Counted from the first letter of the stretch, positions 6,642 through 14,272 are shown. The stretch is 18,708 nucleotides of DNA from an uncultured Prevotella sp. (GCA_900557255.1 USSA01000044.1:1-18708), one strand, 5' to 3'. The notes: generated from the sequence alone by a model not told the origin. Made by a program: numbers and translations.

Positions 6642-7082
6642 TCAGCAATGATACAAGCAATGTCCTTGCCTATAGTCTTCAGGAGATAGCCTATCTTTGT
6701 TTTCAAACGCCATTTTGTAGTCTTCTACATTCCATTCCCACGCTTCTTGCATCATATAGTTTTTGTCATATAATATCCAAATCAACTTATCCCATAAGTA
6801 GTTTGAGGCTTTTGGAACCTTCGTTACAAAACTTCCTTTTTTACCGCTTGGTCGATTGGCCTTTACTTGATACTTTATATTTCTATAAACGAAATCCGTT
6901 CCTTTGGCAACAGCAGTCTTATCTCTCATATAGTCGGAATATTCTTTCTCAGACATACCAACCAACATTGCCGCATCATATTCAGAGATGGAACTTGTAA
7001 TAGACGGTGCAACCCCAAAACTTGCTTGCCATTGCAAGGCAATATCTGCAAGTTTATCTCTTAGCTTTATTTTTTCTTCCAT
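6642..7082 (-). CDS. Restriction-endonuclease-like QxK protein, first gene of the array
   Basis: 146 residues. The N-terminal helical part (LADIALQWQASFGVAPSITSSISEYDAAMLVGMSEKEYSDYM) leads to GTDFVYRNIKYQVKANRPSGKKGSFVTKVPKASNYLWDKLIWILYDKNYMMQEAWEW at about 61-118. YQVKA, with a preceding Asp in GTDF, looks like the (E/Q)xK motif of a PD-(D/E)XK nuclease fold. From memory, the ANRPSGK...NY-WD-LIWI-Y pattern occurs in a widely distributed uncharacterised family, but I could not check it. The gene starts 44 bp from the -7 box in repeat B and is the first of a co-directional set of six. It could be a toxin-like nuclease, a restriction or defence component, or a catalytically inactive relative. 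Confidence 0.78.
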   Translation of the reverse strand: MEEKIKLRDKLADIALQWQASFGVAPSITSSISEYDAAMLVGMSEKEYSDYMRDKTAVAKGTDFVYRNIKYQVKANRPSGKKGSFVTKVPKASNYLWDKLIWILYDKNYMMQEAWEWNVEDYKMAFENKDRLSPEDYRQGHCLYHC

Positions 7083-7120
7083 AGTCGTGAAAATTTAACT
7101 TCATATTTTTATCGTTTTTA

Positions 7121-7309
7121 TGCTACAAAAATAACATTTTGCCGTGATAATCTATCATAATCCGTTGAATATCTGTAGTATTCTGTCTTTATTTAGACAA
7201 AATAGAAATATAATCTGTAAAAATGGAGCTAAACAATAGGTCTTCCAATACACAAGATACATGTATGCGTTCATGAATATTTGTTCTCTTTGCCATACTC
7301 TTAAAATGA
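7121..7309. repeat. Direct repeat copy B (~189 bp) upstream of the array
   Basis: Diverged direct copy of 3508-3694. It lies immediately upstream of the array's first gene and carries the same TATTTTTG box. The 7083-7433 gap holds this repeat plus about 120 bp of AT-rich DNA with no gene. Confidence 0.8.
7126..7133 (-). promoter_or_regulatory. Bacteroidetes -7 box (TATTTTTG) driving the array
   Basis: Matches TAnnTTTG on the minus strand 44 bp before the first array start codon, in a stretch where the flanks (TGCTA...ACATTTTG) are unchanged between the two repeats. The -33 element is weak or absent. Confidence 0.55.
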
Positions 7310-7416
7310 TGTTACATGAAAATTACTGTTGGTAACTACTCTTTTACCTTTGCAAAGACTAATCTTAATATTTTGTAAAATCACAGCATAAAATGTTGTT
7401 TTTCAGAAATTAGATT

Positions 7417-7424
7417 TAACTTTG
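7417..7424 (+). promoter_or_regulatory. Orphan plus-strand promoter box (TAACTTTG)
   Basis: TAACTTTGCAC is a good Bacteroidetes -7 box, with a TTG about 18 bases upstream. It points into the broken 3' end of the recombinase and has no gene downstream on the plus strand, so it may be a leftover from a previous neighbour. Confidence 0.35.
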
Positions 7425-7433
7425 CACTCGAAA

Positions 7434-8435
7434 TCAAAGCGTTCTTTGTATATTGCAAAGTTGTGAAAGAAAAAGAATATAGCTCGTTTCTAAATCGTTA
7501 GCAGTCACATTCTTTAAAATACTCAACTCACTGATATTCAATAAATAAAAGAATTTACTGTGACTCGAGCAATGGAAGGTGATGTGCTTGTCTGTGATAC
7601 CAGCCTCTTTCAGCCATGTTCTCAGCTTTTCATTCAGGCGTGATGAGGGCAGGGCAGAGAAAAGGGGAGTTTCTTTCTCTCTGTCCAGCTCGGCAAGACG
7701 GCATCCGGTGCTCCGTTCCAGACAGGCCTCTGCTTCATCTGATAGGGGGATGATCAGTTCCTGTTGGGTCTTCACACACGTTTTCTTGATATAGTAGATG
7801 CCGTCTCTTTTTATCAGATCTGCCGCTTTTAATGAGAATATATCGCTTTTTCTTAGTCCTGTAAGGATGCTTAGGCTGAAGGCTTCCTTCAGCAGGGGAT
7901 AGGCGCAGGGAGCCTTCATCACTTTTTTTATTTCGCTCTGTGACAGGAAGGCACGCTCTTTTTGGACTCTTGCTGTATGATGAATGGTATGGAGGAGCCC
8001 CATCGGGTTTTCTTCCAGAAGACGGAATCTTACGGCCTCATTCAGTACTGCACTGAATATCTTGATTTTAGAAAGAATTGTACTCTCAGCCAGTTTCTTG
8101 GGTGTCTTCAGATGGTGGTGCATGTCCTGTGCACTACGCAGATAGGTTACAAACTGCTGGCAGAAGTCTAGATCTACTTCAACGAGCAATGTATCTTCAG
8201 CCCCTAGTGCCTTCAGGTGCTTGATCAGACTTCTTACGCTGCCGCTCCTGCCGGTATAGTTCTTTCTTCCTTCTACCTGTCGGGCTGCTGCATATTGCTC
8301 TACGAAGTCGATGAGTTTGATATTGTTTTTGCAGGAATCTTCTGCCTGATGTCTTGTGGTGTTACTCCATAACTTTAACTCCAATAAATACTTGATGACA
8401 CGAAATAAAATGTTGTTTGTAGCTTTACTTATCAT
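7434..8435 (-). CDS. Tyrosine recombinase / DNA invertase, C-terminally truncated
   Basis: 333 residues from the ATG at 8433-8435 (MISKATNN...); the open frame extends 13 codons further, but the promoter box lies over those. An N-terminal SAM-like core-binding domain spans about 38-135 (IDFVEQYAAARQVEGRKNYTGRSGSVRSL...). The catalytic domain begins near 155. The first catalytic Arg (SILTGLR195KSD), the Lys (KKTCVK222TQQE) and the His of HxxR (ITFH288CSS) are present, but the Arg of HxxR is Ser291. The conserved end (LLGH region and the nucleophilic Tyr) is replaced by about 40 unrelated residues, so it should be inactive. The homology break is near 7567. It lies beside an inverted-repeat-bounded promoter segment, as expected for a pilus invertase; it could instead be the recombinase of the downstream small-gene array. 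Confidence 0.85.
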   Translation of the reverse strand: MISKATNNILFRVIKYLLELKLWSNTTRHQAEDSCKNNIKLIDFVEQYAAARQVEGRKNYTGRSGSVRSLIKHLKALGAEDTLLVEVDLDFCQQFVTYLRSAQDMHHHLKTPKKLAESTILSKIKIFSAVLNEAVRFRLLEENPMGLLHTIHHTARVQKERAFLSQSEIKKVMKAPCAYPLLKEAFSLSILTGLRKSDIFSLKAADLIKRDGIYYIKKTCVKTQQELIIPLSDEAEACLERSTGCRLAELDREKETPLFSALPSSRLNEKLRTWLKEAGITDKHITFHCSSHSKFFYLLNISELSILKNVTANDLETSYILFLSQLCNIQRTL

Positions 8436-8443
8436 TTTTTTGG

Positions 8444-8475
8444 CAAAGGTATTACAAATAATCGGATATACCAAA
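8444..8475 (-). promoter_or_regulatory. Recombinase promoter, nearly leaderless
   Basis: On the minus strand TTTG (8472-8475), a 20-base spacer and TACCTTTG (8444-8451) match the Bacteroidetes -33/-7 consensus exactly. The start codon at 8433-8435 follows only 8 bases after the -7 box, so the transcript would have little or no leader. Confidence 0.7.
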
Positions 8476-8504
8476 ACAATAACTTAAGTTTTGGGCTGAA
8501 AAGG

Positions 8505-8528
8505 AGTATTATTCTAGTATAATTGTAC
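8505..8528 (+). repeat. Left inverted repeat of a predicted invertible segment
   Basis: The core TTCTAGTATAA (8512-8522) is the exact reverse complement of TTATACTAGAA at 8714-8724. Weaker matches extend the pair to about 24 positions, 18 of which match. Each site is roughly symmetric about CTAG, as expected for a tyrosine recombinase crossover site. Confidence 0.65.
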
Positions 8529-8532
8529 GCTG

Positions 8533-8540
8533 CAAAAGTA
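8533..8540 (-). promoter_or_regulatory. Outward promoter box TACTTTTG inside the invertible segment
   Basis: The minus strand reads GTACTTTTGCAGC, a good -7 box, with TTG at 8560-8562 about 19 bases upstream. As given it faces the recombinase. After inversion it would lie at about 8696-8703, facing the pilus operon with a ~45-base leader. Confidence 0.5.
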
Positions 8541-8605
8541 CAGCTTTTCTCAATAACTTCAACCAAAAAACTTATTTTTTAACGATTATTCACTGTAAAC
8601 GTCTA

Positions 8606-8613
8606 TATTTTTG
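8606..8613 (+). promoter_or_regulatory. Plus-strand -7 box TATTTTTG in the invertible segment
   Basis: Fits TAnnTTTG and faces the pilus operon, but there is no TTTG 19-21 bases upstream and the implied leader is about 130 bases. It is probably weaker than the minus-strand box at 8533-8540. The 8436-8753 gap contains no gene, only these promoters and the inverted repeats. Confidence 0.35.
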
Positions 8614-8706
8614 CGTAAATCAGTTAAAATCAGCTTCAGTAAGTTCTCTAGAAATGAGAAAATGTGGTGTGCTTTTATGATACACACTATCTAAAATCGG
8701 ATGAAA

Positions 8707-8731
8707 AATACTGTTATACTAGAACAGTATT
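8707..8731 (-). repeat. Right inverted repeat, itself a 9-bp dyad
   Basis: AATACTGTT (8707-8715) and AACAGTATT (8723-8731) form a perfect dyad around ATACTAG. The central TTATACTAGAA (8714-8724) is the inverted partner of the left site. It lies 22 bp before the first pilus-operon start codon, so it could also act as a leader hairpin or operator. Confidence 0.65.
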
Positions 8732-8753
8732 GATTCGATTGATATAAGTAATA

Positions 8754-9329
8754 ATGAAAAAGCAAATAAGATATATGAAGCGTTTGTACTCCTATATACT
8801 CATGTCCTTTTTGACATTCATATCCATCAATGTCAAGGCACAACGTATAGCTGTCAAAACCAATATGTTATACGATGTGGTAGGCGTGGCTTCGCTCGGA
8901 GCTGAGCTCAAAACCTCCAAGCATTCATCCCTCAGCTTGATGGGAACCTATAATCCCTTGAAGTATGGAGGAGCCAAATACAAGAACTTCTCCATCCAGC
9001 CCGAATACAGACATTGGTTCCACAGAGCCTTCACCGGCCCCTTCGTCAGTGCCAACATCGTCTGGGGAGGATTCAATATCGACAAGCTCCATATAGGAGG
9101 TCTCTACGGTAAACACCGCCAAGGCCACTTCGCCGGAGTGGGAGTAGGAGCGGGATATCATCTCATCCTCAATCATCGCCTAAGTCTGGATTTTACTCTC
9201 AGCGGTGATTTTGTCAAAACCCGATACGACCGCTATCGGGAGGGAAACCTTCCTTATCGGGAAGGAAAATTCAATAGCTATGCCATCCTACCTATTGGTA
9301 CAGGCATCTCATTGGCAGTCATGCTGTAA
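8754..9329 (+). CDS. DUF3575 outer-membrane beta-barrel-like protein of the pilus operon
   Basis: 191 residues. A signal peptide of about 29 residues (hydrophobic YSYILMSFLTFISINVKA, cut before QR) is followed by a DUF3575-type beta protein: AVKTNMLYDVVGVASLGAEL, SLMGTYNPLKYG, IQPEYRHWFHRAFTGPFVSANIVWGGFNI and GVGVGAGYHLILNHRLSLDFTLSGDF. Families of this type are found at the head of Mfa/Fim-type pilus operons in Bacteroidales, and a role in pilus assembly at the outer membrane is presumed, not shown. A second ATG at 8775 gives a more compact signal peptide and could be the true start. The predicted invertible promoter lies immediately upstream. The DUF3868 gene follows after 71 bp. Confidence 0.88.
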   Translation: MKKQIRYMKRLYSYILMSFLTFISINVKAQRIAVKTNMLYDVVGVASLGAELKTSKHSSLSLMGTYNPLKYGGAKYKNFSIQPEYRHWFHRAFTGPFVSANIVWGGFNIDKLHIGGLYGKHRQGHFAGVGVGAGYHLILNHRLSLDFTLSGDFVKTRYDRYREGNLPYREGKFNSYAILPIGTGISLAVML

Positions 9330-9400
9330 CCGCTAGATTCTTATAAGCAAGAATGCCACAAACTATCAGTTAATATTAAAATAAAATATCTAGATATAAG

Positions 9401-10888
9401 ATGAAACAAGTAATGAAGACATTTTCAGTTGCCCTGATGGGCTTGGCGATGGGCTCCGGAGCCTTCGCGCAGACTGCCTATAAAGGACAGCTGTATGTAA
9501 ACAATGAAAAGTTCTGCTTGCAGGGAGAGGTGCTTCGTGTGCAGCTTCGTGTAAGCTATGATGACGACATTCTCAATTCGGGAGAAACGCTCAACTTCAC
9601 TCCGGTTCTGAAAAGTGGAAACAAGATCAAGGCGCTTTCTTCTGTCGTGGTCAACGGCAAGGAACGTGAAAAGTATGAAGACCGGAGCGCTGCCTTCGAC
9701 CAGCGCCTGAGACAGAATATTCCGGTTGTTACTGCCGACAAGCGTCACGGCACCCGCTACTTCGTGTATGATACCACCATTCCCTACAGCAACTGGATGG
9801 CTGGTGCCGCCCTCTATGTAGAGAGCGAGGAGCGTGGATGGGGCAAGCGCCCGCAGGTATATGAAGACCGGGTATTCAGCAGCATCAATATCTCGCGTGT
9901 GGCTGGCAGCAGCGATGATGTGGCGCAGCACAAGGGAAACCCGCTGATGGGTACTGCCGCAAGGGCTGAATGGATCCAGTTCCTCAACCCTTCACAGGTT
10001 TCAAGCAGCAACATTACCGTGAGCGGTATGATTCCCCTCTACGATGAGAGAATGATCGGTAAGATGGGAAACCATAAGTTCAGCAAGGCTGTCTTCCTTG
10101 ATATCAGCAACGAACTGGAAGCGCATCTCAATGTGCCGGGCACGGTGGTGAGAAATCTGCAGATTGTTGGCTATGGCGCTCCTAAGGGAAACTACAAGAG
10201 CAACGAGAAAAAATGCTCCGACCGCTCCCTCCGCCTGAAGAACTTCCTGATGAAAAACAGGGTTCTGGGTAGCGACGGTCTCACCGTTACATGGATTCCG
10301 GAAGACTGGGACAGCATCTATACCATGGTGGGCAAGAGCCAGATGAAGCTCCGCAATGCCGTACTCGATATTATCAAGACCGTTCCGGTGGTGAAGGGGC
10401 GTGAGGATGAGATCAAGACCATCGGTGACGGTGCACCATACAGCTATATGCAGCACTATATCTTCCCGAACGTGGAACGCATCAAGTATTTCGTTACGCT
10501 GGAGCGCCATGTAGGGGAGGATACCGGAACAGTAAACAACGATGCGCATACCGTATCGCTCAACAATATGTTTGCTACCGCCAAGAGCTTCAAGGTGGGA
10601 AGCCGTGAGTATAACGACCTGGTTGATCTGATGGCTCGTCTCTTCCCGGACAATGCCGAAGCAAACATTGATGCGGCAGGTGTAGCATTGTTGCGTGGCG
10701 ACCTGAAGCTCGCCGCCCAGTATCTCAAGTCATGGCAGACTGATTCGCGTGCCTACTGCAACCTGGGTGTCTTGAATATGCTCCAGGGTGATTTCCAGAG
10801 GGCTGAGGTATATCTGCAGATGGCAGAGGCGGCTGGCGTAAAGGAAGCTACCAGTGCCTTGAACTACTTGCACAACGTATATAAGTAA
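9401..10888 (+). CDS. DUF3868-family pilus-operon protein with OmpA-like and TPR-like regions
   Basis: 495 residues. Signal peptide about 1-23 (ALMGLAMGSGAFA-QT). N-terminal DUF3868-type beta domain at about 25-165 (AYKGQLYVNNEKFCLQGEVLRVQLRVSYD; RYFVYDTTIPYSNWMAGAALYVESEERGWGKRPQVYEDRVF). An OmpA-like region follows at about 225-310 (NLQIVGYGAPKGNYKSNEKKCSDRSLRLKNFL) and two TPR-like helix pairs at about 385-495 (DLKLAAQYLKSW; GDFQRAEVYLQMAEAAGV). These proteins sit between the DUF3575 gene and the pilins in type V pilus loci; a periplasmic or outer-membrane assembly role is inferred. Its codons end mainly in C or G, unlike the AT-rich fimbrillin gene downstream. Confidence 0.88.
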   Translation: MKQVMKTFSVALMGLAMGSGAFAQTAYKGQLYVNNEKFCLQGEVLRVQLRVSYDDDILNSGETLNFTPVLKSGNKIKALSSVVVNGKEREKYEDRSAAFDQRLRQNIPVVTADKRHGTRYFVYDTTIPYSNWMAGAALYVESEERGWGKRPQVYEDRVFSSINISRVAGSSDDVAQHKGNPLMGTAARAEWIQFLNPSQVSSSNITVSGMIPLYDERMIGKMGNHKFSKAVFLDISNELEAHLNVPGTVVRNLQIVGYGAPKGNYKSNEKKCSDRSLRLKNFLMKNRVLGSDGLTVTWIPEDWDSIYTMVGKSQMKLRNAVLDIIKTVPVVKGREDEIKTIGDGAPYSYMQHYIFPNVERIKYFVTLERHVGEDTGTVNNDAHTVSLNNMFATAKSFKVGSREYNDLVDLMARLFPDNAEANIDAAGVALLRGDLKLAAQYLKSWQTDSRAYCNLGVLNMLQGDFQRAEVYLQMAEAAGVKEATSALNYLHNVYK

Positions 10889-10937
10889 ACATAGATAAAT
10901 ATATAAACATCAATAGATTATTATAATTTAAATTTTT

Positions 10938-12197
10938 ATGATTATGAAAGCTCTAACTAAGATTAGCATCGGCTTCCTCGCATTGGTAGCCGTTGCATTA
11001 TGGTTCACATCTTGTTCTAGTGAAGATGTGGCACAGAATGGGGGTAGCCAGGGAAACACTTACTTGACTCTGTCAATTAATACAGGTGCTGTGTCTAATA
11101 CCCGTGCTTCAGCTTGGACAGATTCTGATCCTGCCAAGACTGATGAAAACAAAATCAACAATATGACAGTAGGTATTTTTGATAAAGATGGTAATGTAAG
11201 AACTATTGTTGATCTTGCAGAAAACAAAACAGGTAAATCTGTTCCAAACTCCTATACACTTTCTACTGTTTCTGGTTCTACTATTGCTACTGCTAATATT
11301 GTAACTTCATCTTTGACCGCAACTGATGTTGTGTTAGTTGCAGTAAATGCTCCTGCTAATAAATTTGCGGGTGTTACTACTAAACGTGGTTTTAATGGAG
11401 TTAAAGAAACTTTGGCAGATGCGGTTGCTTCTACTAAAACAGAAACAAATACCAAAATACCAATGTATGGTCAAGCCAATTTGACAGGTAGTGGGTCTAA
11501 CTACACTGCTACAGTTGATGTGTATCACATGCTTGCCAAGGTTACACTTAAAAGTCTCAAGGTTGATTTCAAGGCAGATGGACCATATAAATCTGCAGAA
11601 TTCACTCCTACAGCCTTTTTCATGATTAATGTACCAGAGGACTTCCTGTTTAATGGTACTGTAGCAAATAAACTTAATGAAGCCTGGACTTCTACAACTT
11701 CTATGTATCACGCTTGGAATAAGGATGGAGACTATACTCTAGCTAATCCTGATGCAACAAGTATGGGTAAATATGCTCAATATCTTACAACAGAAGCGCT
11801 GGGTATAACTTCAGCGTTAACGGGAAATGCTGGGGCTACTAGTACCAATACTTGTCCTAAAAAAGCTTGTTTTTACGTAACTCCTAGTGCTACTACGACA
11901 GGTGAAAAAAATATGAAGTTAGTAATTGCTGGTACATTTAAAAATGGATCAACTACTTCTACTGTTTATTATCCAGTTCCTTTGAATGCAAATTATGCTG
12001 CTGATGGTACTGTGTCTCCTGCTGTTTCTGGAACAACAACTTATGCCGTATATCCTAATGTAGATTATCAGTGTAAAGTAGTTATACGTTCAATAGGTGC
12101 TACTACACCTAATGCAAATCTTTCTCCAGAGACTGCTACAATTATAGTAACTGTCAAGGACTTTGTTCCAGCTACTCAGAATACTGAGTTCAACTAA
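10938..12197 (+). CDS. Fimbrillin (Mfa1/FimA-like), probable major pilin
   Basis: 419 residues. A lipoprotein signal ends in FTSC26-SS. After the lipidated N-terminus comes TYLTLSINTGAVSNTR56-ASAW; an Arg-Ala at this point matches the site where type V pilins are trimmed by an Arg-specific protease before strand-exchange polymerisation. A fimbrillin fold follows (INNMTVGIFDKDGNV, DVVLVAVNAP, YHMLAKVTLKSLKVDF), and the protein ends in DFVPATQNTEFN, as expected for the donor/acceptor C-terminal strand. It is the first of two pilin genes and lies just before the anchor-type gene, hence 'major'. An internal ATG at 10944 is an equally good start. The gene is markedly richer in T-ending codons than its upstream neighbour. 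Confidence 0.88.
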   Translation: MIMKALTKISIGFLALVAVALWFTSCSSEDVAQNGGSQGNTYLTLSINTGAVSNTRASAWTDSDPAKTDENKINNMTVGIFDKDGNVRTIVDLAENKTGKSVPNSYTLSTVSGSTIATANIVTSSLTATDVVLVAVNAPANKFAGVTTKRGFNGVKETLADAVASTKTETNTKIPMYGQANLTGSGSNYTATVDVYHMLAKVTLKSLKVDFKADGPYKSAEFTPTAFFMINVPEDFLFNGTVANKLNEAWTSTTSMYHAWNKDGDYTLANPDATSMGKYAQYLTTEALGITSALTGNAGATSTNTCPKKACFYVTPSATTTGEKNMKLVIAGTFKNGSTTSTVYYPVPLNANYAADGTVSPAVSGTTTYAVYPNVDYQCKVVIRSIGATTPNANLSPETATIIVTVKDFVPATQNTEFN

Positions 12198-12239
12198 TTT
12201 TTATAATCAATAATTATCAAGAATCAGAAATATAATAAT

Positions 12240-13112
12240 ATGTTAAGACAAGGATTGACACGGACTTTGGCGTTATGCATGGTTATTCTGTGCATGCTGT
12301 CGTCGTGCAGCATCTATGATGACTATGGTTATCGCAGACAGCGCGACATTATCTTGCAGGTAGCTGATGAATCCGGCAATATCCTTCCTGATTCTAAAGC
12401 ACCTGTCAATGAGGTCTATGCTTTCGTCAATGGCATTTACGTAGGTAAATATGCCAAGGAAGAAGATGGTAAAATACGTATTGTCGTTGACGAAGCAGAC
12501 TCGGTTACGTTCGTTGCCGTAACAGGTGAACATAGAGATGAATATACTTTAAAGGAGCCACAGGTGGGGGAGAGTATCTCCAACACCTGGCTCCAACTCA
12601 TTGATGATGAAAAAGGAAATGCCATTTCGCCTTCTGCCATATACTATGGTAGCTTATCTTCACCTTTTTCCGATAAATTGGAAGAGGAAACCGTCATCAC
12701 GCTGAAGGATGTCAGAGCAAAGACCAGAGTGTATCTCAAAGGCCTCAAAGCTTGCTTCGGTGATGGTAACTATCGGGTGGTACTGGAAGGTATGAATAGT
12801 GGAATGGCTTACGACGGAAATGGGGGTGGTAAACTCGTTAACTATGAAATGGGAGGTAAATTCAATGCCCAGGGCGACTGGATTACCCCTGCAAAGATAG
12901 TTTTGCCAACAACTGGTGAGGCTGTGAAAGTGAAAATTTATAAGGAAGATGGAACTTTGCTATATACTTGTGATCATACTGATGATGGTTCTCCTTTAGC
13001 AGTAAAGCCAGGAGATGATGTAGTCTTCTATATTACAATATGGCAGAATGCCGATATCTCAATCAAGGTGATACCTTTTGATGATGTCGATAATTCTATT
13101 TTCTTCCAATAA
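12240..13112 (+). CDS. FimB/Mfa2-family pilus anchor or minor subunit
   Basis: 290 residues. A lipoprotein signal ends in MLSSC23-S. The mature part follows the Mfa2/FimB pattern: RRQRDIILQVADESGNI, VNEVYAFVNGIYVGKY, ITLKDVRAKTRVYLKGL, YRVVLEGMNSGMAYDGNGG, YTCDH, and the closing VVFYITIWQNADISIKVIPFDDVDNSIFFQ. In Porphyromonas these proteins cap and anchor the pilus in the outer membrane and limit its length. The absence of an Arg trimming site near the N-terminus fits a subunit that keeps its lipid anchor. It follows the fimbrillin gene by 42 bp and precedes the second fimbrillin by 26 bp. Confidence 0.88.
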   Translation: MLRQGLTRTLALCMVILCMLSSCSIYDDYGYRRQRDIILQVADESGNILPDSKAPVNEVYAFVNGIYVGKYAKEEDGKIRIVVDEADSVTFVAVTGEHRDEYTLKEPQVGESISNTWLQLIDDEKGNAISPSAIYYGSLSSPFSDKLEEETVITLKDVRAKTRVYLKGLKACFGDGNYRVVLEGMNSGMAYDGNGGGKLVNYEMGGKFNAQGDWITPAKIVLPTTGEAVKVKIYKEDGTLLYTCDHTDDGSPLAVKPGDDVVFYITIWQNADISIKVIPFDDVDNSIFFQ

Positions 13113-13138
13113 TTCCAAACGATTATTTATATTACGAT

Positions 13139-14272
13139 ATGACTCTTAGGGTTGGTAAACTTGTTTATGGAATAATCAAGCTATTGCCGTGCTTGCTGGC
13201 GGTTCTCTTAGCGTCCTCTTGTTCATCTGATGTGAATTCGGATGAGCAGAAGGACAATAAGACGCTGGTTACGCTGACGATAGCTGCTAGCGGAAATGCT
13301 ACTACTGCTTCTAGAGCTGTTTCTGGAAACAGTAGCACCATTACTCGTGCTGGTGTTTCTGATTCTAACAATAAGGATTATGATATAAGTGACCTTACCG
13401 TCTTGATCTTTGATGAAAGTGGTGATGTAATCGGTTCTACAACAAAACAAACATCTGGTTTATCTCCTTCTTCAGAGGGTAAAATCACAATACAGGTTTT
13501 AACTCGTGCTGCCAAGAATTGTACCGTTTATGCCATAGCCAATGCTTTAGCTCTCAATGGTGGTGCAACTCCTTTTGCAGGTGTAGCAACTCTTTCGGCT
13601 TTGACGTCTATGGTAAAGTCATATACCAATGCAGATGATATCAATACAGGAACTTGTCTTTTAATGATGGGCAAAACTGCTGACAAATCCTTTGATACGA
13701 CAAACTCTAGATCTGCAGCAGCTATCTCTCTACAACGATTGGCAAGTAGAATCGATTTCAATTTTACTGTAAATAATGACAAGACAACAGGTTTCCCTAT
13801 CCTGGTAGATAGCTATCAGCTCTGCAATGTGCCAACTTCGACTTTTTATCAGCAATCGGATTTCACAAATAATCCATCTATGCCTTCGGGTAGTATATCA
13901 ACATCACAGTACCAAAGTCAAGGATCGATAGCATCCTCTGCAGCAGGAACAGCTAAAACATATACTTGTTATGTATATACAAATACTGATGCTTCCCATA
14001 AAACCTACCTCCTGATCAATGCGCATTCAGCGGTAACTGATGGTAGTACTACATATAAGGTTTGGAATTCTGTATTCAATGTGAAAATGCCTGATATAGT
14101 GAAACCAAATATGCACTATACCGTTAATATTACGATTAATGGTGGTGCAACAAGTGGTACTGCACAAGGTGATTGTGGCGTTGTTGCCACTTACAAGGCT
14201 TATCCATATTTCTCTGGGTCAATTCTCAATCCATGGGATGCTAATGAGAATAGAGATCTGGATTTGCAATAA
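13139..14272 (+). CDS. Second fimbrillin-family protein, probable minor/shaft-tip subunit
   Basis: 377 residues. A lipoprotein signal ends in LASSC28-SS. Two possible Arg trimming sites follow (SR59-AV and TR70-AG). The domain layout matches fimbrillins: ISDLTVLIFDESGDVIG, KNCTVYAIANALAL, AISLQRLASRIDFNFTV, TYTCYVYTNTDASHKTYLLI, VKPNMHYTVNITI. Its place after the Mfa2-type gene suggests an accessory pilin (compare FimC-E or Mfa3-5), not the shaft. A strong hairpin follows its stop, so it may be made in larger amounts than the tip protein behind it. Confidence 0.82.
   Translation: MTLRVGKLVYGIIKLLPCLLAVLLASSCSSDVNSDEQKDNKTLVTLTIAASGNATTASRAVSGNSSTITRAGVSDSNNKDYDISDLTVLIFDESGDVIGSTTKQTSGLSPSSEGKITIQVLTRAAKNCTVYAIANALALNGGATPFAGVATLSALTSMVKSYTNADDINTGTCLLMMGKTADKSFDTTNSRSAAAISLQRLASRIDFNFTVNNDKTTGFPILVDSYQLCNVPTSTFYQQSDFTNNPSMPSGSISTSQYQSQGSIASSAAGTAKTYTCYVYTNTDASHKTYLLINAHSAVTDGSTTYKVWNSVFNVKMPDIVKPNMHYTVNITINGGATSGTAQGDCGVVATYKAYPYFSGSILNPWDANENRDLDLQ

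Noticed and set aside
7194..7297. Short minus-strand open frame inside repeat B starting MAKRTNIHERIHV
   Set aside because: The matching stretch in repeat A has a one-base deletion and a different reading with early stops, so the conserved element is unlikely to be a coding sequence.
8667..8687. Hairpin GTGTG...CACAC upstream of the pilus operon
   Set aside because: Only 5 bp with an 11-base loop; no better than chance in AT-rich DNA, although it lies in the invertible segment.
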